Assembly: GCF_000021965.1 (NCBI RefSeq)
Contig: NC_011832.1
Coordinates: 2,211,242-2,275,241, forward strand
Direction of reading: 5' to 3'
From: Methanosphaerula palustris E1-9c
GTDB lineage: Archaea; Halobacteriota; Methanomicrobia; Methanomicrobiales; Methanospirillaceae
Length of the DNA stretch: 64,000 nt
Below the pieces are notes generated by a model, which had not been told where the DNA came from, made no database searches, and saw nothing but the letters and a program-made list of their open reading frames with translations. A program made the position numbers and the translations under genes. This document shows, piece after piece, positions 32,062 through 41,170 of this stretch. Position 1 is the first letter of the stretch. Each line of letters begins with the position of its first letter.

Positions 32062-34356
32062 TCAGGTCTCCCAGTGCAGCACGTTCCGCACCACAGACCA
32101 GCGTGGCTCGGTCAATCCGGCATCCTTCCCCAGGATCCAGTAATTGTACTTTTCGTTCAGGTTCCCGTAGTCCTTCTCCATCTTGAGCCAGTAATTGAGC
32201 GACATCAGATAGGTATCACTACTATTCTGGGCCACAGCATACCCATACATCATCTGGTACGAGTCGTTAGGCTCGATGATGGCCACGTCGTAGAACGGGT
32301 ACTGCATGGTCATCGTATACCCCTCCTCAGCCGTGGTGATGAGGGCATCCGCCTTCTTCTCCACGAAGAACTCCTCCTCTGAGTCGATTGGAACGATCGT
32401 CGCTCCAGGAAGCATCTGTGCAGCCACCTTCACCAGCGCCGTGTTGTTGAAGACCGCGACCCGGAGACCCTTCATCTTCTTCACGTTCTCCAACTTCGAA
32501 AACTCCGCCTTTTGTTCGTCAGGCACCACGAACGACATGTGAACAGTGACGTACGAGTCGGTGAACTTCATCTCATCAAGCCTCTCCGGTGTGACTGCAA
32601 CCGAGGACATGACGATGTCGCAGTAGCCGCTGTTGAGGGAATCAGCGAGGGTCGCCCCAGTGATAGGGACGAACTCGACCCTGGTGACATTGACGAACCG
32701 GGCCAGATCATAGGCCATCTGTACATCATATCCCACCAGATCACCCTTTCCGTTGAAGAAGACAAAGGGGATATTATTGCTGTTATACCCCACCCGAAGC
32801 ACACCCCGCTCCCGGATCTGTTTGACATCCTCCCCTCCTCCACCCAAGTCATAGGGACCGAGGGGCGGAACATCCTCAACACGCGAATAGACTGTAGTAT
32901 TTATACCCACATCCACCCTCGCCCCATTCAAATCGAGAGGAAGATCCATCTGAGAGATCTGATCGTTCCCATGATAGGTGTTGGCCAGCAACAAAGCGAA
33001 ACCCATCTTCAGACCTCCAATCATGATAAAGGTCAGCAAGAGAATGAGCACGACTGATGGGATCATCCTTCGCCACCGCATCCGGCCCCGGTTCGTGATG
33101 AGGGCGATGCTGATGGTGGAGAACGAGAAGATCGACATACAGGAGAGGGCAGCCACAAAGCACTGACGCAAGATCCCCATGCTGATATACAGGTTGTACG
33201 CGTCTGCAGGGAGGTGCATCAGATTCAGAAGCGATACCACCGAGAGTTTGGATGAACCGAAGAAGGTGGGAATCCCCACGGCAATGAGTTGCACCTGCTG
33301 CATTAGATCCGACGGGCTCTGATAAAGCCAGGCCACGAAGAGGATGAAGAGAAAGGGGGTGATCCCGCCCAGCAGCGGAAAGGTATAAGCCACCGGTACC
33401 AGGATCTCGCTGTACGACCGGACGTCCCTCCAGTCAGGGGCCTGTTCCTGCATCTCCCCAGTCCAGTCCTCTTGGGGAAGGTCATCAGGCCGGTCCGCAT
33501 TCCCACCCGCACCGCTGCTTACAGGAATCCCCGACGGCCCCTCGAAGAGTTTCCTGACACCTTCGATGATCAGCGGCAGGGTGATGAACTCACTGCCGGT
33601 CGAGAATGCAAGAACCACAGCTCTGGACGAGGCGGCGAGGATGTCCCGATAGCGGAAGGTGGTGAAACAGGTGATCAGCAGGGGCAGGACAACGAGGCCG
33701 AGCAGGACAGTGGCCGCGGCAAGGGAGACCAGGTAGACCTGAAGATCCAGAAAACCCTCAAAGGTCATGGTTCCTGCCGTGCTGGCGGTGATGACGAAGA
33801 CACCGATGGGAAAGGTCCGGGACAGGATGCTCGTCATGCGTGTGAGCGCGCCCAGCAGGATCCTGAGCGAACTCAGGATAGGTCCGCTCCCATCATCCAT
33901 CATCAGGGCGAAGCCCAGGAACAGGCAGAAGAGCACAGTGGCCGGGATTATCCCCTCTGACAATGACTGGAAGGGGTTGGAGGGTATGAACTGGTCGATG
34001 ATGTTGAAACCGACCGTCTCGGTCAGGTCCTGTGCGCTGAAGAATGAGGCAGCCTCCCGAGGAGGGAACGCCCATTGAAATGAAAAAAATATCCCGACAC
34101 CGATAGCCCAGAACAGGAGCAGGACCAATCCCGCTTTCACGGCGATCGCCCGTGCACTGTCCCTCTTCAGGCTCCCGATTCCGACGATAAGGGAGAGCAC
34201 CACGGAAGGGAGGATGGTGATCTGCCAGATCTTGATGAATGCATCGCTGAATGGTTTCAGAACCGAGCAGAGATCCCCAAAGAACAGACCAGCGAGCGCT
34301 CCGAGGATAAAACCCAGCAATATCCAGATGGTCAGGTTCAGGCTGCGCAATCTCAT
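32062..34356 (-). CDS. SDF/DAACS symporter fused to a family-3 solute-binding domain
   Basis: A 764-residue fusion. Residues 1 to about 445 form a sodium/proton dicarboxylate or amino-acid symporter of the DAACS family, with the helices, the serine-rich AFSTGSEFITLPLI motif where the family has SSSATLP, and a hydrophilic insertion at about 270-320 (VSSGAGGNADRPDDLPQ). A further membrane helix (about 435-460) leads into an extracytoplasmic linker. Residues 509 to about 745 are a periplasmic-type family-3 solute-binding domain (RGVLRVGYNSNNIPF, GYCDIVMSSVAVTPER). Both domains suggest amino acids or dicarboxylates as substrate. No ABC partner genes are nearby. The start is the only in-frame ATG before the first helix, and no strong ribosome site is visible. 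Confidence 0.85.
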   Translation of the reverse strand: MRLRSLNLTIWILLGFILGALAGLFFGDLCSVLKPFSDAFIKIWQITILPSVVLSLIVGIGSLKRDSARAIAVKAGLVLLLFWAIGVGIFFSFQWAFPPREAASFFSAQDLTETVGFNIIDQFIPSNPFQSLSEGIIPATVLFCLFLGFALMMDDGSGPILSSLRILLGALTRMTSILSRTFPIGVFVITASTAGTMTFEGFLDLQVYLVSLAAATVLLGLVVLPLLITCFTTFRYRDILAASSRAVVLAFSTGSEFITLPLIIEGVRKLFEGPSGIPVSSGAGGNADRPDDLPQEDWTGEMQEQAPDWRDVRSYSEILVPVAYTFPLLGGITPFLFILFVAWLYQSPSDLMQQVQLIAVGIPTFFGSSKLSVVSLLNLMHLPADAYNLYISMGILRQCFVAALSCMSIFSFSTISIALITNRGRMRWRRMIPSVVLILLLTFIMIGGLKMGFALLLANTYHGNDQISQMDLPLDLNGARVDVGINTTVYSRVEDVPPLGPYDLGGGGEDVKQIRERGVLRVGYNSNNIPFVFFNGKGDLVGYDVQMAYDLARFVNVTRVEFVPITGATLADSLNSGYCDIVMSSVAVTPERLDEMKFTDSYVTVHMSFVVPDEQKAEFSKLENVKKMKGLRVAVFNNTALVKVAAQMLPGATIVPIDSEEEFFVEKKADALITTAEEGYTMTMQYPFYDVAIIEPNDSYQMMYGYAVAQNSSDTYLMSLNYWLKMEKDYGNLNEKYNYWILGKDAGLTEPRWSVVRNVLHWET

Positions 34357-34767
34357 GGTCTAATTCCCATTTTTTCCCGTTCCATGACCACTCCACACAG
34401 GTCACTGCGACAGCACCGGAAACGAGGATTATGACAGTACTGGCCACCTGCGTCTGAATTCGGCTTCCTTCAGATGTCTGGCCAGGCTGATAAATAATGC
34501 AGATATTTCATTTTTCATCATATAACCGTTCCCGCTTCGATAGGCCAGGTTTGATCGCTCCAGGCGTGTCGACACCTAAGAGCCATCTGATGGAATTGAA
34601 TAGGCACAGGCCGGTCCAATGGTCTCCTTTCAGAAGTTTGCTTCCCCCCAATACCCTTCTCCATTGAAGGCCCGAGGAACTACCGATATGATGACAAAAA
34701 ATTCCAAAGAACATAAATACTCAGATTTCCCAAATGTTGGATCATTACAACCATGGGGAAATACAGT
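34357..34767. other. Intergenic region, divergent promoters
   Basis: About 410 bases without a credible gene between the fused symporter and the rubrerythrin-like gene. AT-rich stretches near 34488-34535 probably belong to the symporter promoter, and CATAAATAC (34712-34720) is a TATA-like box for the rubrerythrin-like gene. Confidence 0.5.
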
Positions 34768-35223
34768 ATGGACGCACAGGATTATCGATCGATCATCGAA
34801 TCGGCTATCACCAATGAAGTTGAGGCATACAGTTTTTACCAGCGAATCTCAGAGACCGTTCAGGATGCAAATCTGAAGACGCTCTTCAAAGAACTCGCTG
34901 ATGAGGAGACGGGACACCGAAGACTGCTTCAGGGCTTCATCAACCGTGAACCAACGGCACTGCACTTCGACGCAAAGAAGAACTACAAGATTGGAGAGAT
35001 GCTTGAGACCCCCGCGCTGACGGCTGACTTAAAGCCTGTCGACGGCCTGGTGATCGCAATCAAGAAGGAACTCTCAGCGATGCAGATGTACACCCAGTTC
35101 GCAAACCTGACCACCGACGAAGAGGAGAAGAAGATGTTCCTCGAACTCGCCAAGATGGAAGGGGGTCACAAGGCACGCCTTGAGGACCTGTACACGAACA
35201 TGGCATTTCCTGAATCCTGGTAA
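34768..35223 (+). CDS. Rubrerythrin/ferritin-like diiron protein
   Basis: A 151-residue four-helix ferritin-like protein. The diiron ligands are visible as an ITNEVEAYSFY helix, EETGHRRLL, a second ELSAMQMY helix and EGGHKARLED, the two ExxH-type pairs of rubrerythrins. There is no C-terminal rubredoxin domain, so electrons must come from another protein. The family typically reduces hydrogen peroxide in anaerobes. I choose the ATG at 34768 (MDAQDYR), where homologues usually begin and where a G-run lies upstream; an ATG at 34753 would add five residues. It is single, with a TATA-like box about 55 bases upstream and a T-run (35250-35257) downstream. Confidence 0.85.
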   Translation: MDAQDYRSIIESAITNEVEAYSFYQRISETVQDANLKTLFKELADEETGHRRLLQGFINREPTALHFDAKKNYKIGEMLETPALTADLKPVDGLVIAIKKELSAMQMYTQFANLTTDEEEKKMFLELAKMEGGHKARLEDLYTNMAFPESW

Positions 35224-35365
35224 CAACCTTTTCAGATAAAATCAGATTCCTTTTTTATACAATCGTTCAGATGTCACCTATATGTACCTGAGGAATCAAA
35301 TAGATAGAGCATATCTTCATGATACAAAAAGTCCCTAAAAACCAGGGATTCTGGGAGTAGGTTTA

Positions 35366-36355
35366 ATGGAAACTGTAAAATTAGGCCGCCTAAAGATCTG
35401 GGCCGCAATGATTATTCTGTTCTGCGGGGTCTGTATCGGGCTGGCCACACCGATATCAGCCACCGTACAGATCTATCCACTGGGGGATTCTATCACGTAT
35501 GGTGATGTCCACGACGGTCAGAACTTCCCAAGTTATCGATACTGGCTCTGGAACGATCTGAAGAGCAAAGGGTTCGATGTCGACTTTATCGGCAGCCAGC
35601 ACGGCCCCGATTACGGGCTCGTCTACGACACCGACAACGACGGCCATGCCGGGTACACCTCGGCGCGTGAACTGGCAGAACTCCCCACCTGGCTGCCGGG
35701 ACTGAAACCGGATATCGTGCTCCTCCATCTGGGAACTAACGATGTGCTCGAAGGGGTGCCACAGGCTACGACCATCGGAAACATCGGAGCGATCATCACT
35801 GAACTGCGGGCAGTGAACCCACAGGTGAAGATCATGCTCGCAGAGATCATCCCGACCAGTGTCAACAAGACCAATGAGCAGATCGTCTCTCTCAATACAG
35901 GGTTTGCAGGGCTGCAGCAGCAGATGAGTACTGATGCATCACCGATCATCCTGGTCGACCAGTACACCGGCTATGACGGTGAACATGACAACCAGGACGG
36001 AGGGGTGCACCCTGCAGAAACTGGAGAGATGAAGATCGCCGCCAAATGGTCTGCAGCACTTGTATCGCTCCTCTCACAGCCCACAATCCAGCCCACCATA
36101 GCGGTGACAACAGTGGCACCCGTCGTGACCACAGTAGCACCGGTGGCGACCCAGACAACCACAACGACCTCTGATGACTGGAGTGGATTCGGGAAATCGT
36201 TCGGCTCCTCAAGCGGTTTCGGATCCTTCGGGAGTTCCTCGTCCTTCCAGAGCGGAGGAAACGCTCTCGGTGTCGTGGTGTCATCCTCCCAATCCATCAT
36301 CGCTTCGATCGGCTCCACATGGGGCGGCTTTGGTGGCAGGACCACCGTATTTTAA
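35366..36355 (+). CDS. Secreted SGNH/GDSL hydrolase with low-complexity tail
   Basis: A 329-residue secreted esterase. A signal peptide (about 1-32) is followed by an SGNH hydrolase domain: GDSIT with nucleophile S42, the GTND block with N125, and D211-GGVH215 completing the triad. It resembles carbohydrate esterase family 3 acetylxylan esterases. After about 235 comes a threonine/valine-rich linker, then a Gly/Ser/Phe tail (GFGKSFGSSSGFGSFGSSSS) and a hydrophobic stretch ending RTTVF. The tail has no PGF motif or basic end. An AGGT ribosome site precedes the ATG. It probably acts on acetylated polysaccharides at the cell surface. Confidence 0.85.
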   Translation: METVKLGRLKIWAAMIILFCGVCIGLATPISATVQIYPLGDSITYGDVHDGQNFPSYRYWLWNDLKSKGFDVDFIGSQHGPDYGLVYDTDNDGHAGYTSARELAELPTWLPGLKPDIVLLHLGTNDVLEGVPQATTIGNIGAIITELRAVNPQVKIMLAEIIPTSVNKTNEQIVSLNTGFAGLQQQMSTDASPIILVDQYTGYDGEHDNQDGGVHPAETGEMKIAAKWSAALVSLLSQPTIQPTIAVTTVAPVVTTVAPVATQTTTTTSDDWSGFGKSFGSSSGFGSFGSSSSFQSGGNALGVVVSSSQSIIASIGSTWGGFGGRTTVF

Positions 36356-36452
36356 CCCCTTTTTTTGAGAGCAGGAGGATATTCAATGGGTACCCGCTCA
36401 ACAGAATGGTTCTGGTCAAAATCCCAACCGTTGTAGAATTTACGATTCGCCG

Positions 36453-36512
36453 TAAAGCAGAAATGGAATTGAGAAGAATCCGAAAGGAGTCTTCAACTGT
36501 CTCAAACGCATC
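36453..36512. repeat. Isolated copy of the GAAGA-hairpin repeat
   Basis: TAAAGCAGAAATGGAATTGAG followed by the GAAGA (36473-36477)/TCTTC (36490-36494) hairpin, then CAACTGTCTCAAACGC, aligns by eye with the 64-base units at 3.8-4.0 kb (GTGAAGCAGACATGAG, hairpin, CGATTATCCGGTTTCAACAC). It again lies between convergent genes. Confidence 0.5.
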
Positions 36513-36580
36513 TCATTGAGAATAGACCAACTGCAAATGTTTGTCTACGATAAGGAAAGGAACGTATGTTCAACACGATT

Positions 36581-36611
36581 AAAAAAAAAAATTCAGGCCG
36601 GAGGTGCCGGC
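36581..36611 (-). terminator. Intrinsic-type terminator overlapping the lysS stop codon
   Basis: On the minus strand a GCCGG/CCGGC stem with a 5-base loop (36597-36611) covers the last lysS codons. The stop codon follows directly (36593-36595), then a run of 11 T residues (36591-36581). Stem, stop and T-run fit an archaeal terminator. Confidence 0.75.
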
Positions 36612-38128
36612 TTTTCTTGCGATTCGTCCTCATTTGGAGGTGCATCTGCGACTGGTTTCTTCATCGACGGGAAGAGGATCACCTCCTTGATCGAGGTGTT
36701 GTTGGTCAGCAGCATTACCACCCGGTCGACACCAAACCCGACACCACCGGTTGGGGGCATCCCGTACCCAAGCGCGTTGATGAAGTCGTAGTCGACCATC
36801 TGGGCTTCGAGATCCCCGGACAACCTCTTTCTGTCCTGAGCCTCGAGCCGGTTCATCTGATCGATGGGATCGTTCAGTTCTGAGAAACCATTGGCGATCT
36901 CCATCCCGTTGATGAAGAGTTCGAACCGTTCGGTGAACCCCTCCTTGGATCTGTGCCGCTTGGCGAGCGGGGAGTTCTCAATGGGGAAGTCGTGGACGAA
37001 GGTCGGCTGGATCAGTTGCTTCTCTGCGAAGAACTCGAAGAAGAGAACCAGGAACTCCCGGGGGGAGGCGGCCTTCTCGTACTCGGGGACGGCGTGTTCG
37101 ATCGCAAAAGCCTGCAGTTCTTCGAGCGAGGTGGCAAGGACATCGATCCCTGCATACTCCCTGACTGCCTCCTCCATCGTGATCCGCCGCCACGGTCCTG
37201 CAAAGGAGATGACAACCTCATCGAACGTGACCTGGTCACACCCATGGATGGCATTGACCAGTGAGGAGAGGAACTCCTCCATCAGGTCCATCATGTCGTT
37301 GTAATCCCGGTACGCCTCATAGATCTCGATCAATGTGAACTCCGGGTTATGACTGGTGTCGATGTCCTCATTCCGGAAATTCTTCCCGATCTCAAAGATC
37401 TTCTCAAACCCGCCGACCAGTAGCCGCTTCAGGTATAACTCCGTAGCGATCCGGAGGAAGAAGGTCTGATCGAGGAAGTTGTGATAGGTGGTGAACGGTC
37501 GTGCATTCGCACCACCATAGACCGGTTGGAGCGTCGGAGTCTCAAACTCGAGGAAACCCCGTTCGCCCAGGAACTGCCGGATCAGCGAAATGATCCTGGA
37601 CCGAACACGAAATGTCTCCCGGGCCTTCTCATTCATGATAAGATCCACGTACCGCTGTCGGTACCGGGTCTCGGTGTCCTTGAGCCCATGGAACTTCTCC
37701 GGGAGCGGGCAGAGCGACTTGGTGAGCAGGGTCAACTGGTCTACCCAGAGGGTGATCTCCCCGAGTTTGGTCCGGAAGAGATGACCACTGACCCCGATGA
37801 TATCTCCGCGGTCGATCTGCTCGGTGAAGAGAGAGAATTGTTCCTCACCTACATCGTTCTTTCTGATATAGAGTTGGATCCGGCCCTGTTCATCCCCAAG
37901 GTCGGCGAAGACGGTCTTCCCATGGTTGCGAATCGTGTAGATCCGGCCTGCGATCTTGACCGACTCCTCGCTCTTCTCATGACCGATGTCAGCGAAGCGG
38001 GACTTGATCTCGCAGATTGAGGTGGTCCGGTCAAAACTGTACGGATAGAGTTGGTGATGCCCTGCTGACAGGGCCTCGATCTTCTCAAGTCTGCCTGCAT
38101 CAAAATTCAGGCTCTCATGTGGACACAT
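36593..38128 (-). CDS. lysS: Lysyl-tRNA synthetase, class II
   Basis: Charges tRNA-Lys. The 511-residue protein is the class II (bacterial/eukaryotic) type: an N-terminal OB anticodon-binding domain (KIAGRIYTIRNHGKTVFADL), class II motif 1 near 185-215 (FLEFETPTLQPVYGGANARPF), motif 2 (FRNEDIDTSHNPEFTLIE), and motif 3 near the end (GVGFGVDRVVM). Most archaea instead use the unrelated class I LysRS, so this gene is probably of bacterial origin. The C-terminus has a short charged tail (DAPPNEDESQEKP). A terminator overlaps the stop. Confidence 0.96.
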   Translation of the reverse strand: MCPHESLNFDAGRLEKIEALSAGHHQLYPYSFDRTTSICEIKSRFADIGHEKSEESVKIAGRIYTIRNHGKTVFADLGDEQGRIQLYIRKNDVGEEQFSLFTEQIDRGDIIGVSGHLFRTKLGEITLWVDQLTLLTKSLCPLPEKFHGLKDTETRYRQRYVDLIMNEKARETFRVRSRIISLIRQFLGERGFLEFETPTLQPVYGGANARPFTTYHNFLDQTFFLRIATELYLKRLLVGGFEKIFEIGKNFRNEDIDTSHNPEFTLIEIYEAYRDYNDMMDLMEEFLSSLVNAIHGCDQVTFDEVVISFAGPWRRITMEEAVREYAGIDVLATSLEELQAFAIEHAVPEYEKAASPREFLVLFFEFFAEKQLIQPTFVHDFPIENSPLAKRHRSKEGFTERFELFINGMEIANGFSELNDPIDQMNRLEAQDRKRLSGDLEAQMVDYDFINALGYGMPPTGGVGFGVDRVVMLLTNNTSIKEVILFPSMKKPVADAPPNEDESQEKPAPPA

Positions 38129-38329
38129 ATTTCCGATTTCTCCCCGGATTGTGCTATAAACAGCTGGCAGAAAGTCCGGTCTTGGCCATATAACTGTGGC
38201 TATTGCAGTAATATAATTCCCCTTACGAGGTATTAATACCTACAGCAGCCGGATTATGAAGATCCCAGTGATAATGCGGAACGTATATGCAACAGGCACG
38301 AGAACAGAGTAACATTGAGGTTGAGGTAC

Positions 38330-38680
38330 ATGGAAGAAATCGATCAGAGCGGAGAGACCGGTGGAGAACTGAGTCCAGAGAAGTGTAGAACATTGATCCA
38401 GAACAAGGGGGACCGGTGCACCATCATCGATGTCAGAACCCGTGATGAGTATGACGAGGGACATTTGCAGGGGGCGATCAACATGGACCTGTTAAACGGT
38501 GAATTGTCTGCAGGGGTCAATACCCTCAAAAAAAACATCCCCTATGTGGTTTACTGCAGACGAGGTAATCGGGGGAAGAAGGCGATGGACCTCCTCCAGT
38601 CAGCCGGGTTTTCCGAAGTCTATAACATCAGTGGTGGCTATGAACAATGGAAGGCTGCCGGACTTCCAACCATCCTATGA
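38330..38680 (+). CDS. Single-domain rhodanese-like protein
   Basis: A 116-residue rhodanese domain (thiosulfate:acceptor sulfurtransferase fold). The active-site cysteine is C76 in VVYCRRGNRG, and the family segments TIIDVRTRDEYDEGHLQGAIN and ISGGYEQWKAAGLP are present. No signal peptide is visible, so it is cytosolic. It may carry persulfide sulfur for cofactor or tRNA thiolation. I use the ATG at 38330, preceded by GAGG; a TTG at 38315 is possible. It converges with the beta-propeller gene, the two overlapping by six bases. Confidence 0.9.
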   Translation: MEEIDQSGETGGELSPEKCRTLIQNKGDRCTIIDVRTRDEYDEGHLQGAINMDLLNGELSAGVNTLKKNIPYVVYCRRGNRGKKAMDLLQSAGFSEVYNISGGYEQWKAAGLPTIL

Positions 38681-39886
38681 AGATCGTTTAACCCTGATCA
38701 GCAGCGCAGTGATTACAAGAAGACTACAGACGACTCCAGGAGATGGAGATTCTGTGGAATGGGTGGTCGGATAGGTGACGATTCCACCGGACGTGGTATT
38801 CGTCGTTGTTGTTGTCGTCTGCCCATTCGTCTGGCCTGCCTCTACTGGCCGGGCTTCTCCCGGGAAGAGGGCCACTGTCCCGGTGCTGGTCCCTGCACCC
38901 AGGTACCACCCGTCCGGAGAGAAACCCAGCGCAGTGACCGAAGACGGAAGTTTCGTCTTCCAGAAGAGATATCCACTGTTCCCAAAGAGCATCAGCGAAC
39001 CATCCTCCGTGCCGGCCGCTATCAGGGCCCCATCCGCGGTGACAGACACTGATGTAATCGGAGAACCGGCCGGATAGGTCCACTGCGGCCAGGCAGCGCT
39101 GTTGAGGTAGATCAGGGTCCCTTTCTCGTCCCCGGCAATGGCGAAGGTGCCGTTGACCGGGACCGCGACCGTGGTGATGGCATTTCCTTTATAGTACCGC
39201 CCCATCTCCACCCCGGTGCGGTTGCAGATGAGCACCCCCGAAGTACCACCGGCAGCCACCATGCTGCCGTTCCAGGTCATGCCAAGTGAGACCGGGCGAA
39301 TGAAACCAAGGCGCCAGAGATCATGTCCGGACCCGTCAAAGGCATAGAGACCATCTATATCAGAGACCACATTCATGCTCCCATTCTCTGACATAGCAGC
39401 GGCCCAGATCACGTTGGACCCGCTGGAGAGGGAGGTCAGTTCACCCTGGTGGATCAGGCCTCCGTTCTTATCGATGCCGGCGATCACCCCTTTTTTGGTA
39501 CCCGCGACGATCTGACTCGCATTGGGAGTCATCGCCACGCAGGAGGTTGATAGGAGCGGAAGAACCCAGATATCATGCCCGCTGACATCGAGCATGTGAA
39601 CACCGTCATCCATTGCAGCAGCGACCAGATCCCCGCTTCGATTAACCGCGACACCCTCGGTCTTCCAGGTCACACCCATCTGCTGGCCACTCTGGTTGAA
39701 GAGATAGAGATGTTCCCCACCAACAGCGATAGTGGTTGCATTTCCAGATATTGCCAATGATGAGACCGTTTTATCGGTTGTCTCGGTCCAGATCGGCTCC
39801 TGAGCCTGCACACTTGAGATGGATACAAGGATGAGGAGAAGCGAGACGAAAACCAGTAAAAAAGCACGTCCGATCATATTCTTCAT
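38675..39886 (-). CDS. Secreted PQQ/WD40-like beta-propeller with C-terminal sorting-like tail
   Basis: A 403-residue exported protein. A signal peptide (first ~29 residues, ending SSVQAQ) leads to a beta-propeller with repeated blades of the type ATTIAVGGEHLYLFNQSG, VAAAMDDGVHMLDVSG, IAAGTEDGSLMLFGNSG and LGAGTSTGTVALF. A Thr/Gly linker (TTTTTTNTTSGG) then precedes STESPSPG, a hydrophobic helix (VVCSLLVITALLI) and a basic end RVKRSS. That tripartite end resembles archaeosortase (PGF-CTERM-type) signals, though the F is replaced by V. ArtA is encoded elsewhere in the window. I start at the ATG at 39886; further upstream the open frame is unlikely. The function of the propeller is unknown. Confidence 0.72.
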   Translation of the reverse strand: MKNMIGRAFLLVFVSLLLILVSISSVQAQEPIWTETTDKTVSSLAISGNATTIAVGGEHLYLFNQSGQQMGVTWKTEGVAVNRSGDLVAAAMDDGVHMLDVSGHDIWVLPLLSTSCVAMTPNASQIVAGTKKGVIAGIDKNGGLIHQGELTSLSSGSNVIWAAAMSENGSMNVVSDIDGLYAFDGSGHDLWRLGFIRPVSLGMTWNGSMVAAGGTSGVLICNRTGVEMGRYYKGNAITTVAVPVNGTFAIAGDEKGTLIYLNSAAWPQWTYPAGSPITSVSVTADGALIAAGTEDGSLMLFGNSGYLFWKTKLPSSVTALGFSPDGWYLGAGTSTGTVALFPGEARPVEAGQTNGQTTTTTTNTTSGGIVTYPTTHSTESPSPGVVCSLLVITALLIRVKRSS

Positions 39887-40136
39887 CCAAATCTGTACAG
39901 CATATATCGTCAGAAATTGTCTGTAACTACTCTGACGGCAGGGATAAAAAGGGATATGGTCTGATTTCATAGGACAGTTGGGAGGTACGTTCAATAATCG
40001 ACCTTGTGACGGTCAGGGACGGTCTGCACCAGCATTAAAAAATAGATGATGGTCAATCCCCCAGCCTGCGTACGATGAATAAGGAAACCGATACCACTGG
40101 GCGAAACCAGCGCGAGGATGCCAGAGGAGACCCCCA

Positions 40137-41063
40137 TCAGGGGATAACCTCAGCAGCCCTATTCCACTGAATCGATCGGTACAGGAAGAACCCGACCACG
40201 ATGAATGTGATCAGTGGAGAGAGCCAGGATGGGGATTTGATGCCGAACGCATCCAGTACCATGATCCCCCCGAGGAAGAGGATCGAGTACATGGCACCAT
40301 TCTTTAGGAGCGGGTACCGCCTGATCCGATCGATGTTTCCAATCGTCAGTTCACGCACCACCAGCGCTCCGATCCCGTTTCCGATCATGATCAGCGGGAC
40401 CAGGAGGGTGAAGGCGAAGGCCCCGACCACCCCATCGATCGAGAAGGTGGCATCGATCACCTCGAGGTAGAAGAGTTTGCTCAGATCGGTCAGGTGACCG
40501 CCACTCAGCCGCTTCTCCTGCACCTCGGCATTCTGTTTGAACCCGTTCACGATGAAGAACGCAGTCGACCCCACGACGGCACCAAAGGCCATCATCGGAT
40601 CTGTTTTCAGGGCGAACCAGACGATCCCGGTGAGGAGGAGGGAGATAACCGCATAGAACCAGACCCCCTTGCTCTGGATGAACCGCTCGCCCCGGAGCCC
40701 ATAGTGCTTATGCTCGACGAAGAGCCAGTTGAAGAAGAGGAAGAGCAGGAATGTCCCTCCGGCGATCAACAGGATCGGAGAGGATCGTTCGATCGCCTCG
40801 AGGACCATCGGATCGCTGCTGAACATCGCGGTGAAGGCCTGAATCGGCCCGAGCGAGGGAGTTGCCATCCAGACGATCAACCAGGGGAGCAGTCCCCTGA
40901 CCACAAAGACCGCGATGAGCAGACCCCAGACCAGGAACCAGCGTCGGGCCTTCTCCCCCATCGAAGAGAGCACCTCTGCATTGATGATTGCATTATCGAT
41001 ACTGCTGACGGTCTCAAAGAGGACCAGCCCACCGATAACGACGAGAATACTCAGAATATCCAT
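40137..41063 (-). CDS. DUF475 / TerC-like integral membrane protein
   Basis: A 308-residue polytopic membrane protein of the DUF475 family (PF04332), related to TerC-type putative metal exporters. Conserved acidic membrane motifs are visible: FETVSSIDNAIINAEVL in the first helix and EVIDATFSIDGVVGAFAF in a later one, which form a metal-binding pair in the TerC superfamily. It has about eight to nine helices. A role in metal efflux is inferred from the family. It is transcribed divergently from the HPS-RraA gene. Confidence 0.82.
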   Translation of the reverse strand: MDILSILVVIGGLVLFETVSSIDNAIINAEVLSSMGEKARRWFLVWGLLIAVFVVRGLLPWLIVWMATPSLGPIQAFTAMFSSDPMVLEAIERSSPILLIAGGTFLLFLFFNWLFVEHKHYGLRGERFIQSKGVWFYAVISLLLTGIVWFALKTDPMMAFGAVVGSTAFFIVNGFKQNAEVQEKRLSGGHLTDLSKLFYLEVIDATFSIDGVVGAFAFTLLVPLIMIGNGIGALVVRELTIGNIDRIRRYPLLKNGAMYSILFLGGIMVLDAFGIKSPSWLSPLITFIVVGFFLYRSIQWNRAAEVIP

Positions 41064-41170
41064 AACAGTACCGTGATCAATTCATCCTGGTTTCATATGA
41101 ACCTTGACCCTGTGAGAATCTCTGCAGACACCCACAATCTCTAACAGGAGGGTGTACGTAACTGTACTGC

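Noticed and set aside
36130-36355. Archaeosortase signal on the SGNH esterase
   Set aside because: The tail lacks a PGF-like motif and has no basic cluster after the hydrophobic stretch.
30070-36592. Integrated element using the tRNA-Tyr/tRNA-Asp genes as attachment site
   Set aside because: No integrase gene and no repeated tRNA 3'-end fragment was found in the following 6 kb.
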